Shown: one piece after another, positions 15,603 through 25,171 of the stretch
Numbering within the stretch: position 1 is the stretch's first letter
Layout: each line of letters begins with the position of its first letter
From: Marinobacterium rhizophilum DSM 18822
Lineage (GTDB): Bacteria > Pseudomonadota > Gammaproteobacteria > Pseudomonadales > Balneatricaceae
Direction: 5' to 3'
Assembly: GCF_000378045.1 (NCBI RefSeq)
Contig: NZ_KB899117.1
Location: 1 to 59,391, forward strand
DNA length: 59,391 nucleotides
Program-made: the position numbers and the translations under genes
Notes under the pieces: generated by a model
Databases searched by the model: none
What the model saw: the letters and a program-made list of their open reading frames with translations, nothing else
What the model was told of the DNA's origin: nothing

Positions 15603-17507
15603 TCAAGTGCTGGCCGGCGGATGGGCCGCGACCAGCTTCTGAATCTCGTCGGCCTCCAGTGTTTCCTTCTCCAGCAACATCTTGGCCAGGGCCTCCAGCA
15701 ATGCCCGATGCCGTTCCAGCAATTGCGCAATGTCTTCCTCGCGGGCCTTGAGCAAGCGACTCACTTCGGCGTCGATCACCTCGGCGGTGTGCTCGCTGAA
15801 ATCCCGCTGCTGGGCCATTTCCCGACCAAGGAAGATATGTTCCTCGCCGCGGCGAAACGCGACCGGGCCAATCCTGTCGCTCATTCCCCAGTGTGTCACC
15901 ATGTGGCGCGCCAGGTTCGTCGCCTGTTTCAGATCCTCCTCTGCGCCAGAACTCACCTCAGAAAAGATAAGCTTCTCGGCACCCCGCCCCCCGAGCATTA
16001 CGCCAATGCGGTCATACAGGTAGCTCTGCTTAAAGTTGTGCCGCTCCACATCAGGAATTTGTTCGGTAACGCCCAGCGCCCGCCCCCGTGGCAGGATGGT
16101 GACTTTATCCAGCGGATCAGCATGGGGCAGCATGCAGGCGGCGACCGCATGCCCCGACTCATGAAAAGCCACCAGATTTTTTTCCTCGTCACTGAGCACC
16201 ATCTCGCGCAAACCGCCCAGCACGACCTTGTCACGGGCTTCGAGCAGCAGCGTCATATCGACATCATTGCGCCCCGTACGGCCGGCCAGCAACGCCGCCT
16301 CGTTAACCAGGTTTTCGAGATCCGCGCCGGAAAAGCCCACGGTTAGCGCCGCGAGGCGCGCCAGATCGGCATCAGCGGCCAACGGAACCTCTCTGGAGTG
16401 AATTTTCAGGATGGCCTCACGGGCAGGCCGATCGGGCAGGTCCAGCGTCACCTTGCGATCAAAACGTCCCGGGCGCATCAGGGCCGCATCCAGCACATCG
16501 GGTCTGTTGGTCGCCGCCAGCACCACGACGGTTTCATGGGGATCGAAGCCATCCATCTCGTTCAAAATCTGATTGAGCGTTTGTTCACGCTCATCATGCC
16601 CCCCGCCGAGACCGGTGCCACGCGCTCGACCCACCGAGTCGATCTCATCGATAAAGATGATCGCGGGCGCTTCCTTCTTGGCGCTCTCGAACATGTCACG
16701 CACCCGGGAAGCCCCCACACCAACAAACATCTCGATAAACTCCGAGCCGCTGATACTGAAAAACGGCACGTCGGCCTCACCGGCCACCGCACGGGCCAGC
16801 AGTGTCTTGCCCGTACCGGGGGGCCCCATCAGCAGCACCCCACGGGGAATCTTGGCGCCCAGTTTGCGGTAGTGTTCCGGATCACGCAGGTAGCCGCTGA
16901 TCTCGCGCAGATCCCGCTTGGCATTGGCGAGCCCCGCCACATCATCGAAAGTGACCCTGGACTGCCCCCTCTCGAAGCGTTTGGCCCTGGATTTGGCAAA
17001 GCCGAACAGACCGCCGGCGCCGCCCCCGCCCATCATGCGCTCCTGCATCCTGGCGCTGGCATACCAGAACAACCCGATGATCAGCAGCCAGGGAATCAGG
17101 CCCACCAGCAATCGCGCCCACCAGGAACCCTCCTCGGCTCGGGCTCGAACCTCCACGCCCTGTTCCTCCAGTAACGGAATCAGCTGCGGATCGTCTATCG
17201 GCGGCAACGTTGTGGTGAAGCGGTTGCTCACGGGCGCCTGGTTTGCCCCCGTCACGGGTTCTGGCCGGTGCAAGGTACCTGTTACCTGCGCGCCCTGCAT
17301 CGTCACCGTGGCCACATCACCGGCACGCACGCGTTCCTTGAACTCCGTATAGGACAGGTCCTGCCGCTGTTGGGTTTGCGACATGTCCAGCCAGAAATAG
17401 GAGAACAGAAACACGGTCAAAAACCAGACGATAAGCCGAATGCCGGAATTCGGAGATTGCGCAGGCCCCGTTCCCGAGGGTGTGTTGACTGGCTGTTTAT
17501 CTGTCAT
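15603..17507 (-). CDS. ftsH: FtsH-family AAA+ membrane protease
   Basis: This 634-residue hexameric zinc protease of the inner membrane degrades misfolded membrane and regulatory proteins. In order: TM1 about 23-41, a periplasmic domain, TM2 about 140-160, Walker A GPPGTGKT, Walker [12 protein letters not shown] motif with [20 protein letters not shown], and the zinc site HESGHA. The start at 17507 has GAAGG ten bases upstream; the frame is open to 17540, where another ATG could serve. It is not next to rlmE or folP, the usual neighbours of the housekeeping gene, so it is probably an extra copy. It may form a stress operon with the MAPEG gene. Confidence 0.92.
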   Translation of the reverse strand: MTDKQPVNTPSGTGPAQSPNSGIRLIVWFLTVFLFSYFWLDMSQTQQRQDLSYTEFKERVRAGDVATVTMQGAQVTGTLHRPEPVTGANQAPVSNRFTTTLPPIDDPQLIPLLEEQGVEVRARAEEGSWWARLLVGLIPWLLIIGLFWYASARMQERMMGGGGAGGLFGFAKSRAKRFERGQSRVTFDDVAGLANAKRDLREISGYLRDPEHYRKLGAKIPRGVLLMGPPGTGKTLLARAVAGEADVPFFSISGSEFIEMFVGVGASRVRDMFESAKKEAPAIIFIDEIDSVGRARGTGLGGGHDEREQTLNQILNEMDGFDPHETVVVLAATNRPDVLDAALMRPGRFDRKVTLDLPDRPAREAILKIHSREVPLAADADLARLAALTVGFSGADLENLVNEAALLAGRTGRNDVDMTLLLEARDKVVLGGLREMVLSDEEKNLVAFHESGHAVAACMLPHADPLDKVTILPRGRALGVTEQIPDVERHNFKQSYLYDRIGVMLGGRGAEKLIFSEVSSGAEEDLKQATNLARHMVTHWGMSDRIGPVAFRRGEEHIFLGREMAQQRDFSEHTAEVIDAEVSRLLKAREEDIAQLLERHRALLEALAKMLLEKETLEADEIQKLVAAHPPAST

Positions 17508-17612
17508 GGAGCTGGAACCTTCAGATGTGCCAAATATCATCCCAACAGTGTAGTTGACTGGAGCGTCGCACCGCTGCAACCCGGCGCAGATGAAAATTAA
17601 CACAAACCTAAA

Positions 17613-17627
17613 CGAGAATGATTTGCA
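17613..17627. promoter_or_regulatory. Fur-like site between ftsH and membrane protein gene
   Basis: CGAGAATGATTTGCA matches the 7-1-7 Fur consensus (TGATAAT-N-ATTATCA) at about 10 of 14 positions. It lies in the divergent region between ftsH (start 17507) and the five-TM protein (start 17755), about 128 bases before the latter. Iron control of one or both genes is inferred. Confidence 0.45.
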
Positions 17628-17754
17628 CTACTTTTACCGTGTGTTATATTTCCCGCCCTTCTGCGACCGCTGTTCGGATCAACCGTACGCCGTTGCGGCA
17701 CTGGGCAGAACGAACTCAAAACAATAGAAAGCACCCGAAGTAAAGAAGGCCAAC

Positions 17755-18345
17755 ATGCTGTTTGATATCCACTTCGAATTGAAAACACTCATTAAAATCA
17801 CACATCTTTTAGGCCTGGCACTGGGGGTCGGTGGCGCTCTGTTGCTGGACCTGATCATTCTCAATTTCTTTCACCGGCGTAGCATTACCGAGGAAAAGTT
17901 CGACATACTGCGCCAGTCAACGCGCGTCGTCAGCCTCGGCCTGGGCCTGCTCTGGGTATCCGGCGCCGGTTATCTGCTGCATTACCTCGCCTATTTCGAA
18001 CAGGGACTGCACAACCCCAAGGTCTGGGCAAAAGTTATTATCGTCGCCATTTTGACGCTGAACGGCATGCTGATTCATCACTTGATCCTGCCCCATATAC
18101 AGGCCCGGATCGGCAAGACGCTTTTCCACGACTGCAGTCTGCGCAGACAGATAACCATGCTCAGCGCATCAGCTGTCTCGATTGTGTCATGGCTCACGCC
18201 CATGGCACTGGGTGCGTGCAAGGAAATGAATTTCAGCGTCCACTGGAGTCAGATCCTGCTGGCATATGGGGGCTTGTTACTGCTGGGGATTATCGGCATT
18301 CAGCTGATCAATCATTTCTGGCTCAACCGCCCCAGCCAAATCTGA
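17755..18345 (+). CDS. Five-TM membrane protein of unknown function
   Basis: This 196-residue protein has five predicted membrane segments (about 13-37, 55-80, 90-112, 130-155, 160-185), separated by short basic loops on the inner side. Histidines occur within or near the helices (HLLG, LLHYL, MLIHHLILPH), which could bind heme or metal. I do not recognise the family. The start at 17755 is preceded by AAAGAAGG. A Fur-like site upstream hints at an iron or heme link, which is inference only. It is divergent from ftsH. Confidence 0.8.
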   Translation: MLFDIHFELKTLIKITHLLGLALGVGGALLLDLIILNFFHRRSITEEKFDILRQSTRVVSLGLGLLWVSGAGYLLHYLAYFEQGLHNPKVWAKVIIVAILTLNGMLIHHLILPHIQARIGKTLFHDCSLRRQITMLSASAVSIVSWLTPMALGACKEMNFSVHWSQILLAYGGLLLLGIIGIQLINHFWLNRPSQI

Positions 18346-18713
18346 CCAGGCAGTATTGCAACAACAGCCGGTGAGTAAAGCATTCAGGACATGGCAGCGC
18401 GCATGCATAAGCACTCAAAAAGGTTGTTCGCACAGTAGACGCAAAGCTCGAGACGAAGCCCCGGGGTGCGGCACAACGGCGCCGGGATAAGGGATATCCG
18501 CTTCTGACGCTGTCGGGCGTCGTGACATGCATCTTGGAGTTTCGAACCAGAAACGGGGTATCTAGAATCACGGCTCGGCTGAGCCGCGCCAAGTCCGCTG
18601 TTCAGTGAGAACGGAGCACCCTTGCGGCTCCACCCATTCGGTAAGGTCGCGCGCGAAGCACTGCAAGCTCGCCGTCAGATAGCAGCGGATCAGCCGAACT
18701 AATTAGACACGTG
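18346..18713. other. Non-coding gap
   Basis: These 368 bases lie between the five-TM protein (+) and the MFS gene (-), which converge. There is one short hairpin, CGGCTC with GAGCCG at 18571-18586. No ORF with a plausible start, RNA gene or repeat is recognisable; the small open frames look like chance. Confidence 0.5.
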
Positions 18714-19952
18714 TTAGCCACGCGCGCTGGCGCGCGCCGGGGTACCTTTATCCAGCGCGCGCATGGCCACGATACCGGCCAGGGGGCCAAGCGACAGCAG
18801 GCCGAAGGCGGCGCCCCAGCCGGCGGCCTGCTGAATAACGGGAATAAGCCAGATGGTGGGCACCGTGAGAATAAAGCCAATCGCCAGTTGCAGCGTTAAT
18901 GCCGTACCGACATAGCTTTGATCGGCAACCTCGGTTAACAGCGTGGAAAACTGGGCCGAATCCGCCACCACCCAGAACCCCCAGACCAGCCCCACCAGCA
19001 GCACCAGCAGCACCGGCGCCTGTTGCATAAAACCAATGATCAGCGCACAGCCGCCGGAAATCGCCATGGCGAGCGCCGTCGCCCGTGCCCGTCCCCAGTG
19101 ATCCCCCAGCAGGCCGCCGGCCAGGCATCCCGCCGCACCGGAACCGATAACCGCAAAGGTGCCGAACGCCGCCCACATGCCGGCCTGTTCAACCCCTTGC
19201 AGCGCCAGGGTGCTGGTAAAGAACACCGAAAACCAGGCCCACATGGCATACAGCTCCCACATGTGACCGAAGTACCCCAGGGATGTGAGCAAGACTCGGC
19301 GATCGCTGAACACCTGCCAGGCCTTGCGCGGGTCAAAGGGCGCCCGTGGAAACGGAAAAGGACCGTCGCTTCCCAGGTACTCGGCCACGAGCCCGCCCAG
19401 CAGCGTCAGCAGCGAGGTGACAACTATCACCCGCTGCCACTCGAGCCCCCCCATGCCATTCACCAGATGGGGCGCCGCCGAGCCGAGCGTAAGCGCGCCG
19501 ACCATGATACCCAGCGCCGTACCGCGCTTGAATCTGAACCAGGTTGCCATTGCCTTCATGGCCGGCGGGTATACCGCCGCCAGACAGGCACCGGTAATCC
19601 CGCGCAGCACAACAGCGGTCCAGAGTCCCGGGGCCAGCAGAAGGAACAGGTTGGCCAGCGCCGCAAGTACGGCACCCAGCAGCATGAGGCGCCGCGGCGC
19701 AATCCTGTCGGCCAGGTTCAGCAGCGCAGATCCCAGTGCACCGAGCACAAACCCGAGTTGAACCGCAATCGTCAGCCAGGCCGCCTGGCCGGTCTGCAGT
19801 CCCCAGTGCTGCACCAGTTGTGGCACGACCGCCGTGGCCGAGAACCAGGTGGTCATGGCCAGCAACATGGCCGTTGCCAGCACTGCCAGACCTCGCCAAC
19901 AGCCGGCGGGATCACGGTTCAGGACGCCATTGTCATTGGGTTCGCTCTGCAT
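18714..19952 (-). CDS. MFS transporter (NarK/CynX-like)
   Basis: This 412-residue major facilitator protein has about 12 TM helices. It carries a loop with NLADRIAPRRLMLLG after TM2, the related LLGDHWGRARAT in the second half, and the substrate-pathway segment TWFSATAVVPQLVQHWGL in TM1. It resembles small-anion or aromatic-acid carriers of the CynX/NNP type, but no substrate is readable. The start at 19952 (MQSEPNDNGV) has AAGGAC close upstream and GGGGA nine bases upstream; the longer open frame to 20045 has no hydrophobic or family-like sequence. It stands alone, between two unrelated genes. Confidence 0.85.
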   Translation of the reverse strand: MQSEPNDNGVLNRDPAGCWRGLAVLATAMLLAMTTWFSATAVVPQLVQHWGLQTGQAAWLTIAVQLGFVLGALGSALLNLADRIAPRRLMLLGAVLAALANLFLLLAPGLWTAVVLRGITGACLAAVYPPAMKAMATWFRFKRGTALGIMVGALTLGSAAPHLVNGMGGLEWQRVIVVTSLLTLLGGLVAEYLGSDGPFPFPRAPFDPRKAWQVFSDRRVLLTSLGYFGHMWELYAMWAWFSVFFTSTLALQGVEQAGMWAAFGTFAVIGSGAAGCLAGGLLGDHWGRARATALAMAISGGCALIIGFMQQAPVLLVLLVGLVWGFWVVADSAQFSTLLTEVADQSYVGTALTLQLAIGFILTVPTIWLIPVIQQAAGWGAAFGLLSLGPLAGIVAMRALDKGTPARASARG

Positions 19953-20157
19953 GTCCTTGATCCCCGTGGTTTGGCATAGATTCGAGGCCGTCGGCCACCT
20001 GCACGCGCCCAGCATACCGAGACCGGCACCGCCTGCACAGGCCACCGGGCACCCTCTTTGGTCGCAATAGAAAGCCGGAAGAAACGATCAACCTGGCGAG
20101 CAACCTGATCAGACAGAGCGTCTATACTGCAAGCCACAGCGCAGCAGGGGAAAGGAC

Positions 20158-20583
20158 ATGCCCATGTCACGCCACTATATCCGTCACCCGTCAGAGATAC
20201 CGATTCAGATAATACTGGCCGGCAAACCCCAGATGCACCGCATGTCGAACATCAGCCTCGGTGGACTCTGCGTTCACACCGGCCACTGCCTGCCCAATGA
20301 GACTGAAGTCATCATCCGTATTCCGCTGTTGATACCCCAGTTCAGCGCCAGCGGCCAGGTGCGCTGGTGCCATTACCTGGCGCAGCAGGACGCCTTGCTG
20401 GGTATCTGCTTTCGTGATCCGGAAACAGCCTTTGCGGTACGCATGGTCGAACAGATCTGTCACATAGAAAGCTATCGACGGCAGGCCAGCCGGCAAACGG
20501 GCCTCGACTACAGTAGCGAGCAAGCCGCCGTCGAGTGGATTGCGCGCTACGCCCACTGTTTCCCGGACCTAACAGGTTGTTGA
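20158..20583 (+). CDS. PilZ domain c-di-GMP receptor, 3' end altered by insertion
   Basis: This 141-residue protein is a single PilZ domain. The c-di-GMP-binding motifs are intact: RHYIR (RxxxR, about residues 5-9) and NISLGG (NxSxxG, about 32-37). The domain ends near residue 110 and a helical tail follows. The last residues (TGC) and the stop codon are encoded within a MITE-like element that begins at 20573, so the original C-terminus was replaced or extended. An ATG at 20164 is an alternative start with better ribosome-site spacing. It acts in the cytoplasm as a c-di-GMP effector; its partner is unknown. Confidence 0.88.
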   Translation: MPMSRHYIRHPSEIPIQIILAGKPQMHRMSNISLGGLCVHTGHCLPNETEVIIRIPLLIPQFSASGQVRWCHYLAQQDALLGICFRDPETAFAVRMVEQICHIESYRRQASRQTGLDYSSEQAAVEWIARYAHCFPDLTGC

Positions 20584-20783
20584 AAAGCGTTAGCGAGGCA
20601 GCTAGCGCAAGCGGTGCGCCGCCCGGGCAAAAATCGGCGAAATGAGGGAGTTTATGGAGTATAAATGACCGAATTATTCGCTTCGCTCACCCCTTCGGGG
20701 CCGCATTAAAGTGCGTTCAGGCAAAGCCTGTGAGCCGATTTTTAATGCCGCAATAGCAACGCAGGTAGTTTATCAACAGCCTG
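20573..20783. mobile_element. MITE-like element, 211 bases, with CTAA target duplication
   Basis: The ends are imperfect terminal inverted repeats: CAGGTTGTTGAAAA at the left and, read inward from the right, CAGGCTGTTGATAA (12 of 14 match). CTAA flanks both sides (20569-20572 and 20784-20787). Inside are a perfect 10-bp inverted repeat, AAAAATCGGC (20629-20638) and GCCGATTTTT (20734-20743), and further hairpins. No transposase is encoded. The element inserted into the 3' end of the PilZ gene and supplies its stop codon. Confidence 0.75.
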
Positions 20784-20814
20784 CTAAGCACCTGATAAGA
20801 CACCTGTCGGCACC

Positions 20815-22827
20815 TCAAGCCGAATGCTTGAGGCGCTGCAACTCGTCGCGGTAGTGCCCGGCCAGTTCAAACTCCAGGTTCTTCGAGGCTTCATACATCT
20901 TGTCTTCCAGCTGACTCATCGCCTTGGCAAGCTGCTTGGCGGTCATGGTGGCTGGGTCAAACTGAGTATCTTCTGCCTGGGTGGCCACTTTCCTGGCCCC
21001 GCGCGAGGCCTTGCGCCCCGGAATTGTGCTGGCACCTTCCATGATATCGGCCACCGACTTGTAAATGCCCTTGGGTACAATGCCGTGTTCAAGGTTATAG
21101 GCGATCTGCTTGTCGCGCCGGCGCTCGGTTTCGGTCATGGCCCGCTGCATTGAGCCGGTAATGCGATCGGCATAGAGGATGGCACGCCCATTAACGTTAC
21201 GAGCCGCCCTGCCGATGGTCTGGATCATTGAGGTTTCGGAGCGCAGAAAACCTTCCTTGTCGGCATCCAGAATGGCCACCAGCGCCACTTCAGGCATATC
21301 GATGCCCTCGCGCAGCAGGTTGATGCCCACCAGCACATCAAACTGACCGATTCGCAGGTCGCGAATAATCTCGACCCGTTCCACCGTATCGATATCCGAA
21401 TGCAGGTAGCGCACCCGTACGCCATGCTCGGCCAGGTAATCGGTCAGATCTTCTGCCATGCGCTTGGTCAGCACCGTGACAATAACCCGCTCTTCGTTGG
21501 CCGTGACCTTGCCTATCTCCGACAGCAGGTCATCCACCTGGGTGACGGCCGGACGCACTTCCACCTGGGGATCGACAAGACCGGTGGGGCGCACCACCTG
21601 CTCGGCAATCTGCCCGGCATTGGCGGCCTCATACTTGCTCGGGGTAGCGGAAACAAAAATCATCTGCGGCGCCAGCGCCTCCCATTCCTCGAACTTGAGC
21701 GGCCGGTTATCCAGCGCAGACGGCAGACGGAAGCCATATTCCACCAGGGTTTCCTTGCGCGACCGGTCGCCCTTGTACATGGCCCCCAGCTGCGGCACGG
21801 TGACATGCGACTCGTCAATCACCACCAGGGCGTTGTCCGGCAGGTAATCAAACAGCGTCGGCGGAGGCGCACCGTCGACGCGGCCGGACAGGTAGCGCGA
21901 GTAGTTCTCGATACCGGAGCAATACCCCAGCTCCATGATCATTTCCATGTCGTACATCGTACGCTGCTCGAGCCGTTGTGCTTCCACCAGCTTGTTGTGA
22001 TCGCGCAGCTGCTTGAGGCGCCCGTGCAACTCGTCCTTAATCTTGTCGACCGCCGCCAGCAGCACTTCGCGCGGTGTCACATAGTGGGTCTTGGGGTAGA
22101 TGGTGACGCGGGGCACGCGGCGCAGTACGGCGCCGGTCAGAGGATCAAAGTAGCTGATCTGTTCCACTTCGCTGTCGAACAGTTCAATGCGCACCGCCTC
22201 GGTTTCAGACTCCGCCGGGAATACATCGATAACGTCGCCACGCACTCGGTAGTTGCCCCGGTGCAGCTCGACATCATTGCGCGTGTATTGCAGCTCCGCC
22301 AGACGGCGCAGCACCTGGCGTTGATCAATCTCTTCGCCCCGGTCCAGGTGCAGCATCATCGACAGGTAGGATTGCGGATCGCCCAGACCATAGATAGCAG
22401 AGACCGTTGCCACGATAATGGCATCATCACGCTCCAGCAAGGCCTTGGTGGCCGACAGGCGCATCTGCTCGATATGATCGTTGATGGAAGCGTCTTTCTC
22501 GATAAAGGTATCGGACGACGGCACATAGGCTTCAGGCTGATAGTAGTCGTAATACGAGACGAAATACTCAACCGCATTATCCGGGAAAAACTCGCGAAAC
22601 TCGCCATACAACTGTGCCGCCAGCGTCTTGTTGTGCGCCAGGATAATGGTGGGCCGCTGTATCTGGGCGATCACATTGGCGACGGTAAAGGTCTTGCCCG
22701 ACCCCGTCACACCCAGCAGCGTCTGGGCCACCAGGCCCGACTCAATACCATCCACCAGGGTGGCGATGGCCGTTGGCTGATCTCCTGACGGCTGAAAGCC
22801 CGACTGAATCTTAAATCGCTGTTTCAT
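20815..22827 (-). CDS. uvrB: Excinuclease ABC subunit B (UvrB)
   Basis: UvrB is the damage-verifying helicase-like subunit of nucleotide excision repair. It has 670 residues. Walker A is LGVTGSGKT near residue 40, the beta-hairpin region [17 protein letters not shown] about residue 90, helicase motifs DESHVT and [11 protein letters not shown], and a C-terminal UVR domain binding UvrC ([20 protein letters not shown]). The start at 22827 ([11 protein letters not shown]) has AGG about ten bases upstream. It is divergent from aspC, the same pair as in Pseudomonas. No clear LexA box was seen in the intergenic region. Confidence 0.96.
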   Translation of the reverse strand: MKQRFKIQSGFQPSGDQPTAIATLVDGIESGLVAQTLLGVTGSGKTFTVANVIAQIQRPTIILAHNKTLAAQLYGEFREFFPDNAVEYFVSYYDYYQPEAYVPSSDTFIEKDASINDHIEQMRLSATKALLERDDAIIVATVSAIYGLGDPQSYLSMMLHLDRGEEIDQRQVLRRLAELQYTRNDVELHRGNYRVRGDVIDVFPAESETEAVRIELFDSEVEQISYFDPLTGAVLRRVPRVTIYPKTHYVTPREVLLAAVDKIKDELHGRLKQLRDHNKLVEAQRLEQRTMYDMEMIMELGYCSGIENYSRYLSGRVDGAPPPTLFDYLPDNALVVIDESHVTVPQLGAMYKGDRSRKETLVEYGFRLPSALDNRPLKFEEWEALAPQMIFVSATPSKYEAANAGQIAEQVVRPTGLVDPQVEVRPAVTQVDDLLSEIGKVTANEERVIVTVLTKRMAEDLTDYLAEHGVRVRYLHSDIDTVERVEIIRDLRIGQFDVLVGINLLREGIDMPEVALVAILDADKEGFLRSETSMIQTIGRAARNVNGRAILYADRITGSMQRAMTETERRRDKQIAYNLEHGIVPKGIYKSVADIMEGASTIPGRKASRGARKVATQAEDTQFDPATMTAKQLAKAMSQLEDKMYEASKNLEFELAGHYRDELQRLKHSA

Positions 22828-23113
22828 TAAACTACCTGCCTCACAACGCGACCGCATATTCTAACCTACCTGGACGCCAAGCCCTATGATCTTGCACCAG
22901 GGAAAGGCATTCAAGGATAAACCGGCAGCTCAGCTGAGCGCGCAGACCCGCGCCTGAACCCGACCTTGGCTAAAAGGCCGCGAACCTGCAGCTTTAATGT
23001 GCCAAAAGTCTCATTCTTTTTTACACAAGGATTCAGACTGACACGGGATTCCGCTATCATTGGCCGGCTGGGAACAGCAGCAGATCGAGTACCGACTAAT
23101 AGAGGATTGTGGC

Positions 23114-24301
23114 TTGGACGTTCAACTTTCAGACCGTGTAAATAGTATCAAACCGTCCCCGACGCTTGCGGTTACCAACCGTGCAGCAGAACTGCGCGCG
23201 GCCGGCAAGAACATTATTGGTCTGGGTGCAGGCGAACCCGATTTCGACACCCCGGATCATATCAAGCAGGCCGCCATTCGCGCCCTGAACGAAGGCTTCA
23301 CCAAGTACACCGCCGTCGATGGCACTCCCGGTCTGAAAAAAGCCATTATTAGCAAGTTCAAGCAGGACAATGGCCTGGAATACGCGCCCAACCAGATTCT
23401 GGTGTCCTGCGGCGGCAAGCAGAGCTTCTTCAACCTGTCGCTGGCGCTGCTCAACGCCGGTGATGAAGTCGTCATTCCGGCGCCCTACTGGGTCTCATAC
23501 CCGGACATGGTACTGGTCGCCGACGGCAAGCCGGTCATTGTCACCACCACCCAGGAGCAGCGCTTCAAGATGACCGCCGAGCAGCTGGAAGCGGCCATCA
23601 CAGACCGTACCCGCCTGGTGGTACTGAACAGCCCGTCCAACCCGACCGGCGTAGCCTACAGCCTTGAAGAGCTCAAAGCGCTGGGCGAAGTGCTGAAAAA
23701 ACACCCCGGGGTTCTGGTTGCCACCGACGACATGTACGAGCACATCCTGCTCAACGATCAGCCGTTCTGCAACATCCTGAACGCCTGCCCGGAACTGTAC
23801 GATCGCACCATCGTGCTGAACGGCGTGTCCAAGGCCTACTCCATGACCGGCTGGCGCATCGGCTATGCTGCCGGCCCCGCCAAGCTGATTGGCGCAATGA
23901 AGAAAATACAGTCCCAGAGCACCTCGAACCCGACCTCCATCGCCCAGGTTGCGGCCCAGGCAGCACTGGAAGGCGACCAGGGATGCGTGGCCGAGATGGT
24001 GAAGGCGTTTCGTCAGCGGCATGACTATGTTCTCGAGGCGCTCAATGCCATCGAGGGCGTGGACTGCATTCCGGCAGACGGCACTTTCTATGCTTTCCCG
24101 AGCTTCCAGGGCGTAATTGACGCCGACCCGCGCTTTGAAAACGACCTCGACCTGGCCGAGTTCCTTCTCAACGAAGCCGGCGTCGCACTGGTACCGGGCT
24201 CGGCCTTTGGCGCACCGGGCAACATGCGCCTGTCGTTCGCCACCAGCCTCGAAACACTGCAGGACGCCATCGGGCGCATCCAGAAGGCCCTCGGCGCCTG
24301 A
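23114..24301 (+). CDS. aspC: Aspartate aminotransferase (class I PLP)
   Basis: This 395-residue type I aminotransferase interconverts aspartate plus 2-oxoglutarate with oxaloacetate plus glutamate. It has the GLGAGEPDFDTP motif near the N-terminus, NSPSNPTG for cofactor and substrate binding, and the Schiff-base lysine in SKAYSMTGWRIGY. The start is a TTG at 23114 giving MDVQLSDRV, the normal family N-terminus, with AGAGG eight bases upstream; the open frame extends to 23060 but that sequence has no family match. A terminator follows at 24332. Confidence 0.92.
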   Translation: MDVQLSDRVNSIKPSPTLAVTNRAAELRAAGKNIIGLGAGEPDFDTPDHIKQAAIRALNEGFTKYTAVDGTPGLKKAIISKFKQDNGLEYAPNQILVSCGGKQSFFNLSLALLNAGDEVVIPAPYWVSYPDMVLVADGKPVIVTTTQEQRFKMTAEQLEAAITDRTRLVVLNSPSNPTGVAYSLEELKALGEVLKKHPGVLVATDDMYEHILLNDQPFCNILNACPELYDRTIVLNGVSKAYSMTGWRIGYAAGPAKLIGAMKKIQSQSTSNPTSIAQVAAQAALEGDQGCVAEMVKAFRQRHDYVLEALNAIEGVDCIPADGTFYAFPSFQGVIDADPRFENDLDLAEFLLNEAGVALVPGSAFGAPGNMRLSFATSLETLQDAIGRIQKALGA

Positions 24302-24331
24302 TCCGCCGACACCTTTGCAGCGTTATACCGC

Positions 24332-24360
24332 ACGGGCCCCCAGGGGCCCGTTTTCGTTTT
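24332..24360 (+). terminator. Rho-independent terminator of aspC
   Basis: ACGGGCCC and GGGCCCGT form a stem with a short loop, followed by TTTTCGTTTT. It lies 30 bases after the aspC stop. Confidence 0.9.
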
Positions 24361-24488
24361 CAGCCACATCAAAGCCTGAGCGCCCCACCCGGCCGCACGA
24401 TGCCTGTTCGCTCATAGGATAGCCACCCGAATCCAATAATGGCCCCGCCAACAAAACCGCAATCTTTGCAGGTTTTAATAGACGATCG

Positions 24489-24498
24489 TTAGCGCTAA
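24489..24498. promoter_or_regulatory. Candidate operator upstream of TetR gene
   Basis: The perfect 10-bp palindrome TTAGCGCTAA lies 21 bases before the TetR start and is close to GACGATCGTT. It is a plausible autoregulatory site for the efflux repressor. Confidence 0.35.
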
Positions 24499-24518
24499 AC
24501 TGCCATCTTATTTTTAGC

Positions 24519-25142
24519 ATGACCGGTCTAATTAAAATGAACCGCGGACGCAAACCCGAACACTGCCGCGAAAGCATCCTGGAAATGGGCATGGAGCTGT
24601 TTGATCGCAACGGCTATCACGGTACCGGCCTGAAAGAAATTCTCGACACCTGCCAGGTCTCCAAGGGCTCCTTTTATAATTTTTTTGGCAGCAAGGAAGA
24701 GTTTGCCATCGAGATTATCCGCCACTTCCAGAGCCAGGCCTTTGAATGCTGGAATCAGCAGGCCGACCAGCCCCCGGGGTGTCATGCGGCGCGATTGCGA
24801 CACAAGATTGAGACCGAGATCCAGACCGGCCAAGCGCACTGCTTTCGCATGGGCAGCCTGCTGGCGAACCTGTCCGGTGAGATCGGCGCGGCCTCGGATG
24901 CCTTTCGCAGCGCCATTCTCGACACCACGAACCGCATCCTGGATGCGCTCGAACAGGATATGCTGCAATGCCAGCACGAAGGATCGGTACGCACCGACCT
25001 CGGCGCCCGGGCCCTGGCAGAACTGATCTGGAACTGCTGGCAGGGCGCACTGCTGCGCATGCAGGTGGAGGATTCCACCGCGCCCCTGAGCAACATGGTA
25101 AAGATGCTGTGGGAGCATGTGCTGCCACCGCGCCACATATAG
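24519..25142 (+). CDS. TetR/AcrR regulator of efflux operon
   Basis: This 207-residue repressor has the TetR HTH at about residues 12-60 (GMELFDRNGYHGTGLKEILD, then SKGSFYNFFGSKEEF) and a C-terminal ligand domain of all-helical type with WQGALLRMQVE near the end. It leads an operon with the three RND efflux genes and probably represses them and itself until a toxic compound binds. Two starts are possible, 24519 and 24537 (MNRGRKPEHC); neither has a strong ribosome site. It is similar to AcrR- and NemR-type proteins; the ligand is unknown. Confidence 0.87.
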   Translation: MTGLIKMNRGRKPEHCRESILEMGMELFDRNGYHGTGLKEILDTCQVSKGSFYNFFGSKEEFAIEIIRHFQSQAFECWNQQADQPPGCHAARLRHKIETEIQTGQAHCFRMGSLLANLSGEIGAASDAFRSAILDTTNRILDALEQDMLQCQHEGSVRTDLGARALAELIWNCWQGALLRMQVEDSTAPLSNMVKMLWEHVLPPRHI

Positions 25143-25171
25143 CCCCTCAGCAAGGATGAGAGCCCAACCCC

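Noticed and set aside
18346-18713. Possible small genes in the gap before the MFS gene
   Set aside because: The open frames there have no ribosome site or recognisable product and look like chance.
22828-23113. LexA box before uvrB
   Set aside because: No CTGT-N8-ACAG or close variant was found in the intergenic region.
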